From positions 1 through 7,415 of the forward strand of contig DVJG01000163.1 in the NCBI GenBank assembly GCA_018710805.1: a stretch of 7,415 nucleotides of DNA, read 5' to 3'. The notes beneath the pieces are model-generated. The model ran no database searches. It saw only the letters and a program-made list of their open reading frames with translations, and was not told where the DNA came from. The number at the start of each line of letters is the position of its first letter. Position 1 is the first letter of the stretch. The translations under genes were made by a program, and so were the position numbers. This document shows positions 6,298 through 7,415 of this stretch, piece after piece. The stretch is from Candidatus Faecousia faecipullorum. Lineage in GTDB: Bacteria > Bacillota > Clostridia > Oscillospirales > Oscillospiraceae.

Positions 6298-6924
6298 TTA
6301 CTTGGAATAGGAAAATGTAATATCCTTCCCTGCCCAGAAATTCGGCGTAAACTTGATTTCCAGGTCTTTCCAATCTACCGCCGCAGAGTAGCCAATGACA
6401 CCGTGCATTTTCTTTCCGGCGGCAACCGTTCCATCCAGCTGTCCCACGCCCGACGCCATAATCGCAGACACATCCATATTGGTGGAATAGTCGTCAATGT
6501 AAGCTTCAAAGCTCATAATCGAGCTCACAGCAATGTCACTGCCGGAATTGTTTTCAATCTCAAATTCACAGAGGACAAAAACTTTTCCGCTCTCGGGTTT
6601 CACAAAGTTTGCGCCCTGGCTTTCGGAAACGGATTTCAGGGTCACGGAAACCCCGTCCAGCGCAACGGTATCGCCAACGCCAAAGCTGTCTTTTGTCGGC
6701 TCTGCAGCTGTCTCTTGGGATGCAGCCGTATTTTGATTGGACGCCACAAGGGTCGGCTTACTGTCTCCTCCCCCGATTGCGCCAAGGATTCCCAAAAGCA
6801 CAACCACTGCCAGAACAATCCATAAAAATCTATGTTTCTTTTGTTTTGCACCGCATTTGGGGCACGCCTTCGCACTTTTTGCAATTTCCGCACCGCAGGC
6901 TTTACAGTTTTTCATTGTCTCCAT
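6298..6924 (-). CDS. Zinc-ribbon, single-span membrane protein with extracellular DUF4352-like domain
   Basis: A 208-residue protein of unknown function. Residues 7-24 form a short zinc ribbon (C7, C10, C21, C24; CKAC and CPKC). A basic stretch (KQKKHR, 27-32) precedes one hydrophobic segment at about 33-50, so the ribbon should be cytoplasmic and the rest outside. A Ser/Thr/Ala-rich linker (about 54-78) leads to a beta-rich domain (about 80-205) with FGVGDTVALDGVSVTL, KVFVLCEFEIEN and DLEIKF patterns typical of DUF4352 (immunoglobulin-like fold). The start at 6924 has AAGGA seven bases upstream. An in-frame ATG at 6954 (weaker GGTGG) and one at 6915 are alternatives. It is divergent from an XRE regulator across a region full of repeated elements, so is likely controlled by it. 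Its strand mates are separated by a strong terminator. Envelope sensing is conceivable but unproven. Confidence 0.88.
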   Translation of the reverse strand: METMKNCKACGAEIAKSAKACPKCGAKQKKHRFLWIVLAVVVLLGILGAIGGGDSKPTLVASNQNTAASQETAAEPTKDSFGVGDTVALDGVSVTLKSVSESQGANFVKPESGKVFVLCEFEIENNSGSDIAVSSIMSFEAYIDDYSTNMDVSAIMASGVGQLDGTVAAGKKMHGVIGYSAAVDWKDLEIKFTPNFWAGKDITFSYSK

Positions 6925-7017
6925 TTTTCTTTCCTTCTTCCATTTTATTTCCACCGGTCATACCGGATGGCTTTACAGGGTCTCGTTTTCTTATTTATAG
7001 GAACTATTCTTCCCATA

Positions 7018-7046
7018 ACTCTACTATATTAGTTCCTATTTGTCAA
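7018..7046 (-). promoter_or_regulatory. Promoter of the zinc-ribbon/DUF4352 gene
   Basis: On the minus strand the consensus -35 TTGACA (plus 7041-7046) is 17 bases from a weaker -10, TAGAGT (plus 7018-7023, four of six matches). The transcription start would be near 7011, with a leader of about 87 bases. One of the repeated 10-bp elements lies in the spacer and one just downstream of the start, positions suited to repression. Confidence 0.65.
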
Positions 7047-7059
7047 GGATATTTGGAAG

Positions 7060-7074
7060 TATAATTCCTATAAT
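7060..7074 (+). promoter_or_regulatory. Candidate -10 boxes for the XRE regulator gene
   Basis: Two perfect TATAAT hexamers lie at 7060-7065 and 7069-7074. Neither has a good -35 at 16-18 bases (the best upstream match, TTGTCA at 7040-7045, is 14 or 23 bases away), so the promoter may be weak or factor-dependent. Initiation would be near 7072 or 7081. Both boxes overlap the repeated operator-like element, consistent with autoregulation. Confidence 0.5.
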
Positions 7075-7095
7075 AAGGAATCAGGGGGAAGAAAT

Positions 7096-7415
7096 ATGCT
7101 CGTATCGAATTTAGCTGCCATAGGAAATAAACTGCTGGCCATTCGCAAACGCATGGGACTGACACAGGCAGAGGTGGCAGAAGCAGCCAAGTTATCGGAC
7201 AGAACATATGCCGATATCGAGCGAGGCACGGTGAATATGCGGATCGAAACCATTCTTCGTATCTGCAATGCCCTGCATATTACCCCGGATGAGGTTTTGA
7301 CGGAAGAGAATACGCCTCTCACGGCACAGCAGGATGAATTGATTGCACGGTTAAACGCCTGCACTCCGCAAAATCGGGAAACTGCTTTGCAGCTGCTGTC
7401 AGTGTATCTGCACTC
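7096..7415 (+). CDS. XRE-family helix-turn-helix regulator (3' end outside window)
   Basis: A DNA-binding regulator, with 106 complete codons visible before the window ends; no stop codon is reached. Residues about 12-67 form a Cro/C1-type HTH domain: IRKRMGLTQAEVAEAAKLSDRTYADIERG is the turn region, followed by RIETILRICNALHITPDEVL. The remaining residues (about 75-106) appear helical and may mediate dimerisation. AGGGGG at 7083-7088, seven bases before the ATG, is a good RBS. It is divergent from the zinc-ribbon membrane protein gene, and its promoter region contains inverted repeats, which suggests autoregulation and control of its neighbour. The gene is missing from simple closed-ORF listings because it is cut by the window edge. 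Phage or mobile origin is not indicated by anything nearby. Confidence 0.9.
   Translation, partial: MLVSNLAAIGNKLLAIRKRMGLTQAEVAEAAKLSDRTYADIERGTVNMRIETILRICNALHITPDEVLTEENTPLTAQQDELIARLNACTPQNRETALQLLSVYLH

Larger units (their letters stand above)
6997..7081. promoter_or_regulatory. Operator-like array of a 10-bp element between divergent genes
   Basis: Three related elements: ATAGGAACTA at 6997-7006, its exact reverse complement TAGTTCCTAT at 7030-7039, and TAATTCCTAT (one mismatch) at 7062-7071. Their centres are 33 and 32 bases apart, close to three DNA turns. The third is paired with an inverted half-site, giving ATTCCT (7064-7069) and AGGAAT (7076-7081) around a 6-base spacer that includes most of a -10 box. 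The elements overlap the minus-strand promoter spacer, its start site, and the plus-strand -10 boxes. I infer binding by the XRE protein encoded at 7096, but the sequence alone cannot prove the binder. Confidence 0.6.

Noticed and set aside
6185..6373. A 63-residue N-terminal extension of rubrerythrin in the same frame.
   Set aside because: It would translate the terminator hairpin at 6249-6284 and overlap the end of the preceding gene; the internal ATG at 6184 has a good RBS and matches the usual rubrerythrin N-terminus.
7068..7364. A 98-codon minus-strand open frame across the regulator gene.
   Set aside because: It is antisense to a clear XRE helix-turn-helix domain with a strong RBS and shows no domain of its own.

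Overview
The window looks like an ordinary chromosomal stretch of an anaerobic, moderately GC-rich Firmicute, most plausibly a gut Clostridia member related to Oscillospiraceae. This is an inference from strong AGGAGG-type ribosome binding sites, sigma-A-like promoters, a Gram-positive-style lipoprotein, a rubrerythrin and the protein sequences. I see no mobile element, CRISPR array, tRNA or rRNA.

Layout, left to right. (1) 19-822 (+): a lipoprotein substrate-binding protein of a polar amino-acid ABC transporter, closed by a terminator at 831-873. No permease or ATPase follows, so any partners lie upstream of the window. (2) 871-3611 (+): a tight three-gene operon, larE-larB-larC, with a near-consensus extended -10 promoter. 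It makes the nickel-pincer nucleotide (NPN) cofactor. LarB carboxylates the pyridinium ring of nicotinic acid adenine dinucleotide, LarE converts the carboxylates to thiocarboxylates, and LarC inserts nickel. LarC is one uninterrupted frame here. The client enzyme (LarA-type racemase or epimerase) is not in the window. (3) A bidirectional terminator at 3615-3646 separates lar from genes on the minus strand. (4) 3646-5472 (-): an aldo/keto reductase lying downstream of a DEDDh 3'-5' exonuclease that has a C-terminal zinc-finger-like segment and an arginine tail. A hairpin whose loop contains the exonuclease stop codon lies between them. (5) 5588-6184 (-): a rubrerythrin with its own terminator. 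(6) 6298-6924 (-): a zinc-ribbon, single-membrane-span, DUF4352 protein, divergent from (7) an XRE-family regulator starting at 7096 (+) and cut by the window end.

The 171-bp region between the last two genes is the most structured noncoding DNA. It carries three copies of a 10-bp element (TAGTTCCTAT or its complement) spaced 32-33 bp apart, plus an inverted half-site. These overlap both divergent promoters, which suggests the XRE protein controls itself and the membrane protein. I found no clearly novel enzymatic system. The items most worth a second look are this operator array, the cysteine set of LarE, the missing NPN client, and the exonuclease C-terminal extension.
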